Position numbers and translations under genes: made by a program. A stretch of 64,000 nt of DNA, taken from contig NZ_LZSG01000041.1 of assembly GCF_001665395.1 (NCBI RefSeq), forward strand, positions 19,979 through 83,978, read 5' to 3'. The notes beneath the pieces were generated by a model. That model was not told the origin of the DNA and ran no database searches. It saw only the letters and a list, made by a program, of their open reading frames with translations. The stretch comes from Mycobacterium sp. 1164966.3 (lineage in GTDB: Bacteria; Actinomycetota; Actinomycetes; Mycobacteriales; Mycobacteriaceae). Shown here in pieces: positions 10,317 to 19,234 of this stretch (positions are counted from its first letter, which is position 1; every line of letters starts with the position of its first letter).

Positions 10317-11384
10317 TTACCCGGTGGCCTCGCGGATGTACTCGCCGATCTGGCGCAGCGAACGGAGCGCCTCGGGCACCAGTGGAGCAGCCAGTTGGAA
10401 GTCGTGAACCTGGCCAGGCCAGACACGTACCTCGGCGGGCACCCCCACTGCCGCCAGCCGACTGGCAGCCAACTGCGCGTCGTGCAACAACACCTCCGAC
10501 CCGGAAACGTGGATCAGCGTCCGCGGCAGGCCGGGTTTGATGTGCTCCAAAGGCTCGTAAATCTCTTCGGGCTTGCCGTCGACAATGTGCTTGGCGGCCG
10601 CGCTAGCAACCAATTGGATAAGCGCGTCGAACGCCTTCGCCGGGAACATCGCATCGCACTTGATGTTGGGATGCGCCTGCTTGCATTCCTTTGCTAGCTG
10701 AAGCAGTGGCGAGATTGCCACCAGTCCGGCGGGCTCCTCGCCTTCCTCCTGCAGACGCTGCGCGAGGGCCAGCGCGAGGTAGCCGCCGGCGGAATCTCCG
10801 GCCAGCACGATCTGGTCCGGCTCGTAACCGCGCGACCGCAGCCAGCGGTAGCCGTCGTAGCAGTCGTCGAGGGCCATTCCGATCGAGTGCTTGGGCAGCA
10901 GCCGGTAGTTGACGATAAGCACCGGCGCGTCAGCAAACTTTGACAGCGATTCGACGAGGCGCCCATGGGAGTTTGCTCCGCACGTCAGGAACGCGCCGCC
11001 GTGCAGATAGACAACTACCCGTCGAGTGCCATCCGCGGGCAACACGCCAGGGGCCCGCACCAGTTGAGCGGATGCATTGGGCAAGGTCACCTCGGCCCGG
11101 ACGGTCGCGGACGCGGGAAGCAGCATCTTGGCCGTCAGATCGACGAGACTCCACGGCCATGGCAGATTGGGAACATAGCTGCCGACGGCAAGAACTGGTC
11201 GGATTGTCAGCCATGACGCCAGCGTGGCTAATCGCGCAAGGATGCTGGGCCCGGACTCGAGTACCTCGACGGGAGCGGCGTCGCTGATGGCGAATATGCG
11301 GGTTTCGGCCCTACGTGCCCGCAGTACGTCGCGCGGCCGGATGGCATGGCGGGGCGAGCCGGATACCTTACTAGGTGCGGTCAT
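10317..11384 (-). CDS. lipU: Alpha/beta hydrolase lipase/esterase, HSL family (LipU type)
   Basis: A hormone-sensitive-lipase-type esterase of 355 residues. The oxyanion-hole motif HGGAF lies at 128-132 and the nucleophile elbow GDSAGG has Ser198. The acid and His are expected near the C-terminus, where VWPGQVHDF supplies the His. The ATG at 11384 is preferred over the GTG at 11393 because AGGAAG ends eight bases before it, whereas it abuts the GTG. It resembles LipU (Rv1076), with a longer N-terminus than I recall for that protein. It probably acts on short-chain acyl esters. Confidence 0.88.
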   Translation of the reverse strand: MTAPSKVSGSPRHAIRPRDVLRARRAETRIFAISDAAPVEVLESGPSILARLATLASWLTIRPVLAVGSYVPNLPWPWSLVDLTAKMLLPASATVRAEVTLPNASAQLVRAPGVLPADGTRRVVVYLHGGAFLTCGANSHGRLVESLSKFADAPVLIVNYRLLPKHSIGMALDDCYDGYRWLRSRGYEPDQIVLAGDSAGGYLALALAQRLQEEGEEPAGLVAISPLLQLAKECKQAHPNIKCDAMFPAKAFDALIQLVASAAAKHIVDGKPEEIYEPLEHIKPGLPRTLIHVSGSEVLLHDAQLAASRLAAVGVPAEVRVWPGQVHDFQLAAPLVPEALRSLRQIGEYIREATG

Positions 11385-11604
11385 GCTCAACACTTCCTAC
11401 GCCGTTGTAGTCCGATACAGCATGTGACGAAGCGGCTTGGGCTTCGGTTCAACTGCTTATCCCCAGGCTTTGGGCCTACCCCGCAAACTTAGCTTGACAG
11501 CGCTTTCTGGGTACAACATGTGAAGAAGCTAATTCGATACCACATTTCTTCCACAACGTGATGGCGCAGTTTGTCGGCGGCACACGCAAACTCTGCAGAC
11601 GACC

Positions 11605-11618
11605 TAAACTTGATGCCG
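11605..11618 (+). promoter_or_regulatory. -10 element and leaderless start of the SGNH esterase gene
   Basis: TAAACT at 11605-11610 fits the mycobacterial TANNNT -10 consensus. The GTG at 11618 is eight bases from its last T, so the first coding base would coincide with the expected transcription start. No Shine-Dalgarno sequence is present, which fits leaderless translation. Confidence 0.5.
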
Positions 11619-12616
11619 TGACCATACGGGTGCCGCGTCGCTCGACGATCGCTCTGGCCACAGCGGGTGCGCTTGCCTCGACGGGTACGGCCTACTTGGG
11701 GGCGCGCAATCTACTGGTCGGCCAGGCGACGCAGGCGCGCACCATCATTCCGAAGTCGTGGGACGTCCCGCCGCGCGCCGATGGCGTGTACACCCGGGGT
11801 GGCGGGCCGGTGCAGCGCTGGCAGCGCGGCACGCCCGTCGACCTACACCTGATGATGTTCGGCGACTCGACGGCCGCCGGCTACGGCTGCACCAGCGCCG
11901 ACCAGGTGCCCGGCGTGTTGATCGCCCGCGCGCTGGCCGAACGCACCGGCAAGCGGGTCCGGTTGAGCACCAAAGCCATCGTCGGCGCCACCTCGAAAGG
12001 CGTTGGCGGTCAGATAGATGCGATGTTCGTGGCCGGGCCACCGCCGGACGCGGCAGTCCTGATGGTCGGCGCGAACGACATCACCGCGCTCAACGGCATC
12101 AGCCAATCTGCGGCACGGCTGGGCATGGCGGTACACAAGCTGCGCGCCCGTGGTGCGGTGGTGATCGTGGGCACCTGCCCGGACTTGGGCGTCATCACCG
12201 CCATCCCCCAGCCGCTGCGCTCGATCGCGCACACCCTCGGTCTGCAGTTGGCGCGCGCACAGGCCACCGCCGTCAAGGCGGCCGGCGGCGTGCCGGTTCC
12301 ACTGGGTCAGATCATGGCGCCCCACTTCCGGGCCAGGCCGGACGTGATGTTCTCCCCGGACGGTTATCACCCCGCCGCCCCCGCGTATGCGCTGGCGGCC
12401 GAACAGTTGCTGCGCGCGCTGTGCGATGCGCTGGGCTTCGCGATGGATGAAAAGGGCGCCGGCCCAACGCTTCAACTGCCGTCGCGGCCCAGCGCGCCGG
12501 TGCTGGGCCAGGCGCACACGCGTCTCAGTGTCATGTCGCGCCTCTGGCCACGTCCTTCGTCGGCTTCGTCGGCCGGGGCTGCCCCGTCCTCGTGTCAACC
12601 GGTGAGCAGCGACTAG
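11618..12616 (+). CDS. SGNH/GDSL-type esterase (Rv1075c type)
   Basis: A 332-residue SGNH hydrolase. Block I is FGDSTAAGYG with nucleophile Ser84. Block III is VGANDITALNG (Asn153), and block V is FSPDGYHP near residue 250, with the catalytic Asp and His. An N-terminal hydrophobic segment (STIALATAGALASTGTAYLG) suggests export or membrane anchoring. The GTG at 11618 gives the TIRVPRRST start of the family and may be leaderless. The last ~60 residues are low-complexity Ser/Pro/Ala. It is divergent from lipU. Confidence 0.9.
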   Translation: MTIRVPRRSTIALATAGALASTGTAYLGARNLLVGQATQARTIIPKSWDVPPRADGVYTRGGGPVQRWQRGTPVDLHLMMFGDSTAAGYGCTSADQVPGVLIARALAERTGKRVRLSTKAIVGATSKGVGGQIDAMFVAGPPPDAAVLMVGANDITALNGISQSAARLGMAVHKLRARGAVVIVGTCPDLGVITAIPQPLRSIAHTLGLQLARAQATAVKAAGGVPVPLGQIMAPHFRARPDVMFSPDGYHPAAPAYALAAEQLLRALCDALGFAMDEKGAGPTLQLPSRPSAPVLGQAHTRLSVMSRLWPRPSSASSAGAAPSSCQPVSSD

Positions 12617-12702
12617 ATTTGTCTGCGTCTTACTGAAGCCGGGCCGGGGTGGTTCTACCACTCGATCCGAGGTGAGCCCGCAGCCCGAATTAAGGAGTCG
12701 TC

Positions 12703-13920
12703 ATGCCGGAAGCCGTCATCGTCTCAACTGCCCGCTCACCAATCGGCCGCGCCATGAAGGGGTCGCTGATCAACATGCGGCCCGACGACCTGGCCGTACA
12801 GATGGTTCGCGCCGCGCTCGACAAAGTCCCGGCGCTGAACCCGCATCAGATCGATGACCTCATCCTGGGCTGCGGGCTGCCCGGCGGCGAGCAGGGCTTC
12901 AATATGGCGCGGGTCGTCGCGGTGGCGCTCGGCTACGACTTCTTGCCGGGTACCACCGTCAACCGGTACTGCTCGTCGTCGCTGCAGACCACCCGGATGG
13001 CGTTCCACGCGATCAAGGCGGGCGAGGGCGACGCGTTCATCTCCGCGGGCGTCGAGACCGTGTCCCGGTTCGGTAAGGGCAACTCCGACTCCTGGCCGGA
13101 CACCAAGAATCCGCTGTTCGATTCGGCTCAGGAACGCACGAGCGCCGCGGCTGCGGGCGCCGACGAATGGCACGACCCCCGCGCGGACGGCAATGTGCCC
13201 GACGTCTACATCGCGATGGGGCAGACTGCCGAGAACGTGGCGATCATGACCGGTATCAGCCGCGAGGACCAGGACCATTGGGGGGTACGCAGCCAGAACC
13301 GGGCCGAAGAGGCGATCAAGAGCGGGTTCTTCGAGCGCGAGATCAGCCCGGTCACCCTGCCCGACGGCAGCTCCGTCAGCACCGATGACGGCCCACGGCC
13401 TGGAACCACCTACGAGAAGGTCAGCGAGCTCAAACCGGTGTTTCGGCCTAACGGCACCGTCACCGCCGGCAACGCCTGCCCCCTCAACGATGGCGCCGCC
13501 GCGCTGGTGATCACCAGCGACACCAAGGCCAAGGAGCTGGGGCTGACGCCGCTGGCCCGCATCGTGTCGACCGGGGTCAGCGGGCTCTCGCCGGAAATCA
13601 TGGGCCTGGGGCCGATCGAGGCGTCCAAGCAGGCGCTGCAACGGGCCGGCATGTCGATCACCGACATCGACTTGTTCGAGATCAACGAGGCCTTCGCCGT
13701 GCAGGTGCTGGGCTCGGCCCGCGAGCTGGGTATCGACGAGGACAAGCTCAATGTCTCGGGCGGGGCGATAGCCCTTGGCCATCCGTTCGGCATGACCGGC
13801 GCGCGCATTGCCACCACCCTGCTGAACAACCTGCAGACCCACGACAAGACGGTTGGCCTGGAGACGATGTGTGTGGGTGGCGGCCAGGGCATGGCGATGG
13901 TGCTCGAACGGCTTTCGTGA
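12703..13920 (+). CDS. fadA3: Acetyl-CoA acyltransferase (thiolase)
   Basis: A 405-residue thiolase that cleaves 3-ketoacyl-CoA in beta-oxidation or the reverse. The acyl-accepting Cys90 lies in NRYCSSSLQT. The NEAF motif (INEAFAVQVLG), the GHPFGMTGAR motif with its catalytic His and the final general-base Cys390 in CVGGGQG are all present. AAGGAG lies seven bases before the ATG. It matches FadA3 (Rv1074c). It converges on the Bax-inhibitor gene, separated by a palindromic repeat and a strong terminator. Confidence 0.96.
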   Translation: MPEAVIVSTARSPIGRAMKGSLINMRPDDLAVQMVRAALDKVPALNPHQIDDLILGCGLPGGEQGFNMARVVAVALGYDFLPGTTVNRYCSSSLQTTRMAFHAIKAGEGDAFISAGVETVSRFGKGNSDSWPDTKNPLFDSAQERTSAAAAGADEWHDPRADGNVPDVYIAMGQTAENVAIMTGISREDQDHWGVRSQNRAEEAIKSGFFEREISPVTLPDGSSVSTDDGPRPGTTYEKVSELKPVFRPNGTVTAGNACPLNDGAAALVITSDTKAKELGLTPLARIVSTGVSGLSPEIMGLGPIEASKQALQRAGMSITDIDLFEINEAFAVQVLGSARELGIDEDKLNVSGGAIALGHPFGMTGARIATTLLNNLQTHDKTVGLETMCVGGGQGMAMVLERLS

Positions 13921-13929
13921 TTTGTGGCG

Positions 13930-14081
13930 TTGACTTTGCGTCTACGGCGTTCGACAAGCTCAGCGAGACTGCAGTGAGGGCGTAGATTTCGGCGAATCGG
14001 CGACCTGTATACAGTCTCGACGCCACCAGCGCAGCCTCGGCGCAGAAGTGCGAGTAGTTCACGCCGTCAGCGCAAAGTCAA
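13930..14081. repeat. Long-armed intergenic inverted repeat
   Basis: The arms TTGACTTTGCGTCTACGGCG (13930-13949) and 14062-14081 match as inverted repeats at 17 of 20 positions. The ~112 bp between them include a second set of short inverted stretches (around GCGTCGAGACTG and CAGTCTCG). No reading frame is supported. The layout resembles a dispersed mycobacterial intergenic palindrome. M. tuberculosis has an extra gene (Rv1073) in this interval, which is absent here. Confidence 0.65.
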
Positions 14082-14099
14082 GGCGACAAGAGCCTCAAC

Positions 14100-14136
14100 G
14101 CAGAAAAGCCCCCGCGCGTCGCGGGGGCTTTTCTGC
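14100..14136. terminator. Strong bidirectional terminator
   Basis: A perfect 17-bp stem (14100-14116 with 14120-14136) has a three-base loop, a GC-rich core CCCCCGCG and AAAA/TTTT at the stem ends, so it reads as an intrinsic terminator on both strands. It ends five bases before the stop of the minus-strand gene and serves both fadA3 and that gene. Confidence 0.92.
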
Positions 14137-14141
14137 CAGAG

Positions 14142-14984
14142 CTAGTCGCTCTGAAGCAAGCTGAGCAGGTTCAGGATCTCGACATACAGCCAGACCAGCG
14201 TCACGGTCAGGCCCAGCGCGGTAACCCACGCGGCCTTCGCCGGCGCTCCCGCACGGATCATCTGATCGGCGGCGTCGAAGTCGATCAAGAAGCTGAAGGC
14301 CGCAATCCCGATGCACAGCAGTGAGAAGCCGATTCCAATGGGCCCGGCACTGCGCAAGCCCAAGCCTTCACCGCCCCCAACGTGGAACATGGCCAGCACG
14401 ATGTTGGCAATCATCAGAATCAGCACACCGATAAGCGCGGCGGACAACATGCGGGTGAACTTCGGCGTGACGCGGATGGCCCCCGTCTTGTAGACGACGA
14501 GCATGCCGATGAACACGCCGATGGTGCCGACAATGGCCTGGAAGATCAGCGCCCCGGCACTGACATGCTTGGAGCCGATCGTCAACGGAAATGTGATCAG
14601 GAACGAAAGGGCGCCCAGGAACAGGCCCTCAAGCGCGGCGTAGGTCAGCACAATCCCCGGGTTGTACTTGCGCCCGAACGTGGCCACCAGCACCATCGCC
14701 AGCCCGCCGAACGCGCCGACGAGCACGAACGGGGCAGCCAGTGCGTGATTCGAGGCCACCATGAAGAACGACACGACGGCGACGGACGACAACACGGCCA
14801 GCGTGATGCCGGTCTTGGTGACGACGTCGTCGATCGTCATCGGTCGGGAGGCTTGGGCCTCCTGGTAAGGCGCATAAGGGTTGGCCTGATACGCCTGCAT
14901 CTGGGCCGGGCCAGTGCCGAACTGCGCGTATCCGCCCCGCTGTTTGGGCAGCGAACGAAATACCGGGTTACTTGTCTCCCGCAC
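14142..14984 (-). CDS. Bax inhibitor-1 / YccA family membrane protein (Rv1072 type)
   Basis: A 280-residue membrane protein with an N-terminal cytoplasmic tail rich in Gln, Ala and Tyr (about residues 1-50), then seven membrane helices. The family core (YNPGIVLTYAALEGLFLGALS) and the C-terminal half-helix region ending EILNLLSLLQSD are intact. The start RETSNPVFRSLPKQRGG is conserved with Rv1072. The GTG at 14984 is preceded by GAGAGGA at a seven-base spacing. Related proteins form calcium-leak channels, but this is not shown for the mycobacterial member. Confidence 0.9.
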   Translation of the reverse strand: MRETSNPVFRSLPKQRGGYAQFGTGPAQMQAYQANPYAPYQEAQASRPMTIDDVVTKTGITLAVLSSVAVVSFFMVASNHALAAPFVLVGAFGGLAMVLVATFGRKYNPGIVLTYAALEGLFLGALSFLITFPLTIGSKHVSAGALIFQAIVGTIGVFIGMLVVYKTGAIRVTPKFTRMLSAALIGVLILMIANIVLAMFHVGGGEGLGLRSAGPIGIGFSLLCIGIAAFSFLIDFDAADQMIRAGAPAKAAWVTALGLTVTLVWLYVEILNLLSLLQSD

Positions 14985-15222
14985 CGTCGGATCCTCTCTT
15001 AGGGCTGTGGCTCGAGCCGTGCGAACAACTACTCAACGATCAGATATCCGCCCGGGTTCCGGGCGGAGCCGCCGATATTTCCGGCTTCGAATCTGATCGT
15101 CCATGGCAACAGGAAAACCTTACCCCCGGGCACTGCCGAGTCGCTGACGATCTAGATTGCTGGTCAAGTCTTGATCAGCATTTCCGGACAGCTTGGCAAC
15201 CCGCTTGAGGGGAGACTAGAGC

Positions 15223-16284
15223 GTGACTGAGGCCGTGACCGGCGAATCCGACGAGGTCCTGACCAGGGTCGACAACGGCATCGGCCTGATCACACTCAAT
15301 CGGCCCAAGGCGATCAACTCGCTGAACCAGACGATGGTGGAGTTGCTCAGTTCGGTGCTGATCCGTTGGGCGCGCGATGACGAGGTGCGCGCGGTGGTGC
15401 TGTCGGGAGCCGGCGAACGCGGACTGTGCGCCGGCGGGGACGTGGTCGCGATCTATCACAGCGCCCGCAAGGACGGCGTCGACGCCCGACGGTTCTGGCG
15501 AGACGAATACTTGCTCAACGCGCGAGTCGGCGCGTTTCCGAAGCCGTACGTCTCGTTAATGGACGGCATCGTGATGGGCGGCGGGGTCGGTGTCGGCGCA
15601 CACGCGAACGTCCGCGTGGTGACCGACACCTCGAAGATCGCGATGCCCGAAGTCGGTATCGGGTTCATTCCCGACGTGGGCGGGGCGTACCTGCTGTCCC
15701 GGGCACCCGGGGCGCTGGGCCTGTATGCCGCGCTCACCGGGGCACCGTTTTCCGGCGCCGACGCCATAGCACTGGGTTTCGCCGACCACTACGTGCCGCA
15801 CAGCGAGCTCGAAGCCTTCCGCGCAGCTATCGTCGCCGACGGCGTCACCAGCGCTGTCGCCCACTATGCGACTGAGCCGCCCAAGAGTGACCTTGCCGCA
15901 CAACGCGATTGGATCGACGAATGTTTTTCCGGTGACACCGTCGCAGACATCATCGCCGCGCTGCGGGGCCACGGCGGGCCGGCCGAGGATGCCTCCAAGC
16001 TGATCGGCACCCGCTCACCCATCGCGTTGTCGGTCACGCTGGAGGCGGTCCGCCGGGCCGCCAAGCTCGAAACGCTGGAAGACGTTCTGATCCAGGATTA
16101 CCGGGTGTCCTCGGCGTCGCTGCGGTCGCACGATCTGGTGGAAGGGATTCGCGCGCAGCTGATCGATAAGGATCGCAAACCGAAATGGTCGCCGGCGACG
16201 CTGGCCGAAGTCACCGTGAACGGAGTCGCAGAGTACTTTGCGCCCGTTGACGACGATTTGACTTTCCCGAAAGGTACCGAATGA
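15223..16284 (+). CDS. echA9: Enoyl-CoA hydratase/isomerase family, 3-hydroxyisobutyryl-CoA hydrolase-like (EchA9)
   Basis: A 353-residue crotonase-superfamily protein, longer than ordinary hydratases and like 3-hydroxyisobutyryl-CoA hydrolases. Family landmarks are the oxyanion-hole segments GERGLCAGGDV and MDGIVMGGGVGVGAHA, then MPEVGIGFIPDVGGAYLLSR with the catalytic Glu and Asp. The GTG start has GAGGGGAGA upstream. The stop overlaps the echA8 start (ATGA), so the two are translationally coupled. Valine catabolism is the family role of the hydrolase subgroup; the substrate here is inferred. Confidence 0.93.
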   Translation: MTEAVTGESDEVLTRVDNGIGLITLNRPKAINSLNQTMVELLSSVLIRWARDDEVRAVVLSGAGERGLCAGGDVVAIYHSARKDGVDARRFWRDEYLLNARVGAFPKPYVSLMDGIVMGGGVGVGAHANVRVVTDTSKIAMPEVGIGFIPDVGGAYLLSRAPGALGLYAALTGAPFSGADAIALGFADHYVPHSELEAFRAAIVADGVTSAVAHYATEPPKSDLAAQRDWIDECFSGDTVADIIAALRGHGGPAEDASKLIGTRSPIALSVTLEAVRRAAKLETLEDVLIQDYRVSSASLRSHDLVEGIRAQLIDKDRKPKWSPATLAEVTVNGVAEYFAPVDDDLTFPKGTE

Positions 16285-17054
16285 GTTACGAAACCATCCT
16301 GGTGGAGCGTGATCAGCGGGTTGGCATCATCACGCTGAACCGGCCGCAGGCACTGAACGCGCTCAACAGCCAGGTGATGCACGAAGTAACCAGTGCCGCA
16401 ACGGAACTGGACAACGATTCGGATATCGGAGCGATCATCATCACCGGCTCTGCCAAGGCCTTCGCGGCCGGCGCCGACATCAAGGAAATGGCCGCCCTGA
16501 GCTTCGCCGACGCGTTCGGCGCCGACTTCTTCGCCCCGTGGGGCAAGCTGGCCGCCGTCCGCACCCCGACGATCGCCGCGGTGGCCGGACACGCGCTTGG
16601 TGGCGGCTGCGAGCTGGCGATGATGTGCGACCTGCTGATCGCTGCCGACACAGCGAAATTCGGCCAGCCGGAGATCAAACTCGGCGTGCTGCCCGGCATG
16701 GGCGGCTCGCAGCGGCTGACTCGGGCCATCGGCAAAGCCAAAGCCATGGACCTCATCCTGACCGGGCGCACCATCGACGCCGCCGAAGCCGAACGTAGCG
16801 GCCTGGTCTCGCGGGTGGTACCCGCCGACGACTTGATGGCCGAGGCCAAGGCCGTCGCCACCACCATCTCGCAGATGTCGCGCTCGGCGGCCCGGATGGC
16901 CAAAGAAGCCGTCAACCGGTCGTTCGAATCGACGCTGTCCGAGGGACTTCTCTACGAGCGCAGGCTGTTTCACTCGAGCTTCGCCACCGACGACCAATCC
17001 GAAGGAATGGCGGCGTTCATCGAAAAGCGGCCGCCGCACTTCACCCACCGATGA
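16281..17054 (+). CDS. echA8: Enoyl-CoA hydratase (EchA8)
   Basis: A 257-residue crotonase that hydrates 2-trans-enoyl-CoA in beta-oxidation. The CoA/oxyanion signatures FAAGADIKEMA and AGHALGGGCELAMMCD are present. The two catalytic glutamates fall in LGGGCE and in the GQPEIKLGVLPGMGGSQRL stretch. It matches EchA8 (Rv1070c). Its ATG overlaps the echA9 stop by four bases. Its last codons are part of a 15-bp microduplication that also forms the start of the next gene. Confidence 0.96.
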   Translation: MSYETILVERDQRVGIITLNRPQALNALNSQVMHEVTSAATELDNDSDIGAIIITGSAKAFAAGADIKEMAALSFADAFGADFFAPWGKLAAVRTPTIAAVAGHALGGGCELAMMCDLLIAADTAKFGQPEIKLGVLPGMGGSQRLTRAIGKAKAMDLILTGRTIDAAEAERSGLVSRVVPADDLMAEAKAVATTISQMSRSAARMAKEAVNRSFESTLSEGLLYERRLFHSSFATDDQSEGMAAFIEKRPPHFTHR

Positions 17055-17071
17055 GGTCACCCACCGATGAG
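17041..17071 (+). repeat. 15-bp tandem microduplication at a gene junction
   Basis: TCACCCACCGATGAG occurs at 17041-17055 and again at 17057-17071. The first copy holds the echA8 stop (TGA in GATGAG) and the second supplies the ATG at 17067. Confidence 0.85.
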
Positions 17072-18797
17072 CGAAAGTCCTGTCGCGGCAACAGCGGAAG
17101 AACCGGTCGAAGCTGAGCCCAGCCCCAAACCGCCTGAGCCGCAACGGGTCCGCAAGCCATGGTGGGTCCGTCATTACACGTTCACCGGCACCGCGGTTGG
17201 GCTGATTTTCATCTGGTTCTCGCTGACGCCGTCGCTGCTGCCGCGCGGTCCGTTGTTTCAGGGAGTGGTCAGCGGATGTTCCGGTGCCACCGGCTACGGC
17301 CTGGGCGTCTTCCTCGTCTGGCTGGTCCGCTTTATGCGCTCAAAGGGTTCCAGCCCGCCGGCGCCGCGGTGGGCCTGGCTGCCGCTCATTGGTATCGGCG
17401 TGATCGGCCAGGTCGCGATGGCGATCTGGTTCCACGTCTGGCAAGACCGCGTGCGCGACCTGATGGGTGTCCAGCACCTGCACTGGTATGACTATCCGCT
17501 GTCCGGAGTCTTGTCGCTGGTCGTGCTGTTCAGCCTGGTCGAAATCGGCCAGTTCACTCGCTGGCTGGTCAGTTTCTTGGTGGGAAAGGTCGACCGGATC
17601 GCGCCGTTCCGCGTTTCGGCGACCATCGTGGTGGTCCTGCTTGTGACGCTGACCATCACCGTGCTCAACGGCGTGGTGCTCAAGTACGCAATGCGCAAGA
17701 TGAACTCGACGTTCGCGCAGGTCAACGACGAAACGAATCCCGACACCGTGGCGCCCAAAACCCAACTGCGCTCAGGTGGTCCGGGATCGAAAGTGTCGTG
17801 GAAGTCGCTGGGGCATCAGGGCCGGATCTTCGTCGCGTCCGGCCCCAGCGTCGAGCAGCTCACCGCGTTCAACGGAGCCTCCGCCGTCCCGCCGATCAGG
17901 GCGTACGCCGGACTCGACTCCGCGGCCGAGCCGGGCATCACAGCCACCGCAGAGCTGGCCGCGCAGGAGCTGCAGCGCACCGGCGGACTCCAGCGTGCGG
18001 TCGTCGCCGTCGCCACTACCACCGGCACCGGCTGGATCAACGCTGCGGAAGCCGACGCACTGGAATACATGTACAACGGCAACACCGCGATCGTGAGCAT
18101 GCAGTACTCCTACCTGCCCAGCTGGCTGTCCTTCCTGGTCGACAAGGAGAACGCCCGCCACGCCGGCCAGGCACTGTTCGAGGCGGTCGACAAACTGATC
18201 CGGCAGATGCCCGAAGGGCAACGCCCCAAGTTGGTGGTGTTCGGCGAGAGCCTGGGATCCTTCGGCGGCGAGGCCCCGTTCATGAGCCTCAACAACGTCC
18301 TTGCCCGCACCGACGGTGCACTGTTCAGCGGACCGACGTTCAACAACACCATCTGGAACGACCTGACCAACACCCGCGACGCCGGATCGCCCGAGTGGCT
18401 GCCGATCTACCACAACGGCGGCAATGTCCGATTCGTCGCCCGGCCAAGCGATCTGCAGCGTCCGAATGCCGATTGGGGCACACCCAGGGTGGTCTATTTG
18501 CAGCATGCCTCCGACCCCATCGCCTGGTGGACGCCGGATCTGCTGTTCGCCAAACCGGACTGGCTGCGGGAAAAGCGGGGCTACGACGTGCTGCCCGAGA
18601 CGCAATGGATCCCGGTGGTGACGTTCCTGCAGGTCACGGCCGACATGGCGGTGGCCGTCGATGTGCCGGACGGCCACGGGCACAAGTACGTGGCCGACGT
18701 CGCCGATGCGTGGGCGGCGGTCTTGTCACCACCTGACTGGACGCCGGACAAGACCGAACGGTTGAGGCCGCTGCTGCACCCCAGCGGCGACGGCTAG
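17067..18797 (+). CDS. Membrane-anchored alpha/beta hydrolase (Rv1069c type)
   Basis: A 576-residue protein. The N-terminal ~220 residues hold a Pro/Glu-rich tail and four to five membrane helices starting at HYTFTGTAVGLIFIWFSLTP. The C-terminal half is an alpha/beta hydrolase with the elbow GESLG (Ser395) and a late His in VPDGHGHKY. This is the domain pair of the Abhydrolase_9_N/Abhydrolase_9 families, as in Rv1069c. The start ATG lies in a microduplication 13 bases after echA8 and lacks a strong Shine-Dalgarno, so expression may depend on coupling. Its stop overlaps that of the convergent rhodanese gene by four bases (CTAG). Substrate unknown; a cell-envelope lipid is plausible. Confidence 0.9.
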   Translation: MSESPVAATAEEPVEAEPSPKPPEPQRVRKPWWVRHYTFTGTAVGLIFIWFSLTPSLLPRGPLFQGVVSGCSGATGYGLGVFLVWLVRFMRSKGSSPPAPRWAWLPLIGIGVIGQVAMAIWFHVWQDRVRDLMGVQHLHWYDYPLSGVLSLVVLFSLVEIGQFTRWLVSFLVGKVDRIAPFRVSATIVVVLLVTLTITVLNGVVLKYAMRKMNSTFAQVNDETNPDTVAPKTQLRSGGPGSKVSWKSLGHQGRIFVASGPSVEQLTAFNGASAVPPIRAYAGLDSAAEPGITATAELAAQELQRTGGLQRAVVAVATTTGTGWINAAEADALEYMYNGNTAIVSMQYSYLPSWLSFLVDKENARHAGQALFEAVDKLIRQMPEGQRPKLVVFGESLGSFGGEAPFMSLNNVLARTDGALFSGPTFNNTIWNDLTNTRDAGSPEWLPIYHNGGNVRFVARPSDLQRPNADWGTPRVVYLQHASDPIAWWTPDLLFAKPDWLREKRGYDVLPETQWIPVVTFLQVTADMAVAVDVPDGHGHKYVADVADAWAAVLSPPDWTPDKTERLRPLLHPSGDG

Positions 18798-19234
18798 ATC
18801 CACCGCCGACCAGCGGCGTCGGCCAATACGCCGTGCCGTGGGTCGCCCAAGCCACCGGCCAGCTGATCCAGCACTCCGGAACCCGCCAGCGCGTGATAGC
18901 CGCCGATGACGTCGGTGGCGCGGTGCAGGCCCAGATCCAGCAGCGCCGCCGCGGCCAGGCTGGACGTGTAGCCCTCCGAGCACACGATCACCCACTCGAC
19001 GTCGTCGCCGACGGCCTCGGGCAGGCCGGCGTCGCTGGTCGGGTCACAGCGCCATTCCAGAACGTTGCGTTCGATCACCAGCGCCCCGGGGACCTCGCCC
19101 TCGCGGAATCGCTGGGCCTGCGGCCGGATGTCGACCAGCAGCGCGCCGCGCCGCAGCGCGTCGGGCACCTCGGCGGCGGTGAGACGGCGGTACCGCCGCC
19201 GGGCGGCGGTGAGAACGCGGTCGATCCGACTCAT
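18794..19234 (-). CDS. Rhodanese-domain protein (Rv1066 type)
   Basis: A 146-residue single rhodanese domain with its active-site loop at Cys85 (VIVCSEGYTS). VDIRPQAQRFREGEVPGALV is the typical N-terminal CH2A-like stretch. The loop sequence resembles single-domain sulfurtransferases. The ATG at 19234 overlaps the stop of the cysteine dioxygenase gene (TGATG), so the two are coupled. That pairing fits a role handling sulfane sulfur or sulfite from cysteine breakdown, which is inference. Confidence 0.9.
   Translation of the reverse strand: MSRIDRVLTAARRRYRRLTAAEVPDALRRGALLVDIRPQAQRFREGEVPGALVIERNVLEWRCDPTSDAGLPEAVGDDVEWVIVCSEGYTSSLAAAALLDLGLHRATDVIGGYHALAGSGVLDQLAGGLGDPRHGVLADAAGRRWI

Noticed and set aside
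12550..12600. Short CTTCGTCGG repeats as an insertion footprint in the SGNH esterase gene
   Set aside because: They are in frame, give a Ser-rich low-complexity tail and lie beyond the catalytic domain.
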